A stretch of DNA of 64,000 nt. Source: Phormidium ambiguum IAM M-71. GTDB taxonomy: Bacteria; Cyanobacteriota; Cyanobacteriia; Cyanobacteriales; Aerosakkonemataceae. The number at the start of each line of letters is the position of its first letter. Positions within the stretch are counted from its first letter, which is position 1. The notes beneath the pieces were generated by a model. It had not been told where the DNA came from, searched no databases, and worked only from the letters and a program-made list of their open reading frames with translations. Shown here piece after piece: positions 63,688 through 64,000 of the stretch. Position numbers and translations under genes: made by a program. Location of the stretch: contig NZ_MRCE01000001.1 of the NCBI RefSeq assembly GCF_001904725.1, forward strand, positions 190,928-254,927. The letters are read 5' to 3'.

Positions 63688-64000
63688 AGATTGTTACCCA
63701 AATTGTTTAGTTCAGGCACTTACAAAATAAGAAGATTGTGTATCTAGCGTAACATTACTCTTTTCAAGTAAAATTTACCACTTTTTGATACTTCTATTAT
63801 CTCACTTCATTCAATCTACGCAAATTTCCGGTTGACAATTTGGCTGGCTGTTTTTTAGAAGGAAAGGGGGAAAGGGGGAAAGGGGAAAAGGGGAAAAGGG
63901 GGAAAGGGGGAAGGGGGAAAGGGGAATTTTTGCCTTTCTTGCCTTCTGCCTTTCTTGCCTTCTGCCTTCTGCCTTCTGCCTTCTGCCTTCTGCCTTCTGC
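63688..64000. other. Intergenic end region, no gene visible
   Basis: About 310 bp to the window edge. It contains the likely receiver-gene promoter at the left and a low-complexity tract from 63855 onward. No coding sequence is seen. The next gene lies beyond the window. Confidence 0.5.
63855..64000. repeat. G/A-rich and CTTCTGC tandem repeats
   Basis: GGAAAGGGGG units (63858-63928) are followed by CTTTCTTGC and then at least six copies of a TTCTGCC heptamer (63946-64000) running off the window. These are heptamer repeats of the cyanobacterial short-tandem type. Confidence 0.85.

Noticed and set aside
63855..64000. Possible CRISPR array at the right edge
   Set aside because: The repeats are contiguous 7-10 bp units with no spacers and no cas genes; this is a simple tandem repeat.

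Overview
This window comes from a cyanobacterial chromosome, most likely a filamentous or otherwise large-genome beta-cyanobacterium. The evidence is a complete beta-carboxysome operon (ccmK2-ccmK1-ccmL-ccmM-ccmN-ccmO), a CO2-uptake NDH-1 module (ndhF-ndhD-CO2 hydration protein), phycobilisome-related genes (an NblB-like HEAT protein and a CpcS/CpeS-type lyase), cyanobacterium-specific small families (DUF4327, Ycf33/DUF751), very frequent GCGATCGC (HIP1) octamers, and the short repeats typical of these genomes (AACTCAAAACT, GGGGCAGG, CTTCTGC and TGGTCATTAGT units). No rRNA, tRNA or CRISPR was found.

Layout. 0.2-8.2 kb: radC, a 1782-residue Ser/Thr kinase-ATPase-GAF-histidine kinase, and a CDF metal exporter. 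8.4-16.7 kb: small conserved proteins, rbfA with a GH3 glycosidase, ycf33-like, a receiver/HD-GYP pair, an AEC transporter, a phosphoribosyltransferase and a class D beta-lactamase-like enzyme. 16.7-24.2 kb: a GPH-type transporter, a hybrid histidine kinase carrying a probable DXCF cyanobacteriochrome GAF domain, the NblB-like protein and the CpcS/CpeS-type lyase. 24.4-28.9 kb: a four-gene ABC-2/GldG-like/DUF4340 operon. 29-31.2 kb: a PTS EIICB permease with glucosamine-6-phosphate deaminase, unusual for this phylum.

31.3-42.3 kb is the carbon-concentrating region. The NDH-1 CO2-uptake operon reads leftward and the carboxysome operon reads rightward from one 438-bp intergenic region, and a CmpR/NdhR-type LysR regulator follows. 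CO2 converted to bicarbonate by the NDH-1 complex would feed the carboxysome built by the neighbouring genes. CcmM keeps all gamma-carbonic-anhydrase residues and has three Rubisco-small-subunit-like domains; the redox cysteine pair is in domains 2 and 3 but not in domain 1.

42.4-47 kb is accessory DNA: XisH/XisI, a divergent pair of unrecognised helical proteins (one with a glycine-rich membrane segment), a VapBC-type toxin-antitoxin pair and a relic of a REP-associated transposase. 47-56 kb returns to housekeeping: an M48 peptidase, a MuiA-like protein, an EF-G-like GTPase, a TPR protein, a carboxyl-terminal processing protease and ispG. 55.9-59.3 kb is a second accessory cluster: a small protein paired with a caspase-GUN4 fusion, then HicAB-like and DUF433/DUF5615 toxin-antitoxin pairs. 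The window ends with a small Cys-rich protein, a single-domain globin, a Ser/Thr kinase, mnmE, a PilH-like receiver and low-complexity repeats running off the edge.

The strongest leads for under-described biology are the caspase-GUN4/partner pair, the divergent helical pair beside XisHI and VapBC, the cyanobacteriochrome kinase, the PTS-NagB cassette, and repeats that have become part of coding sequences.
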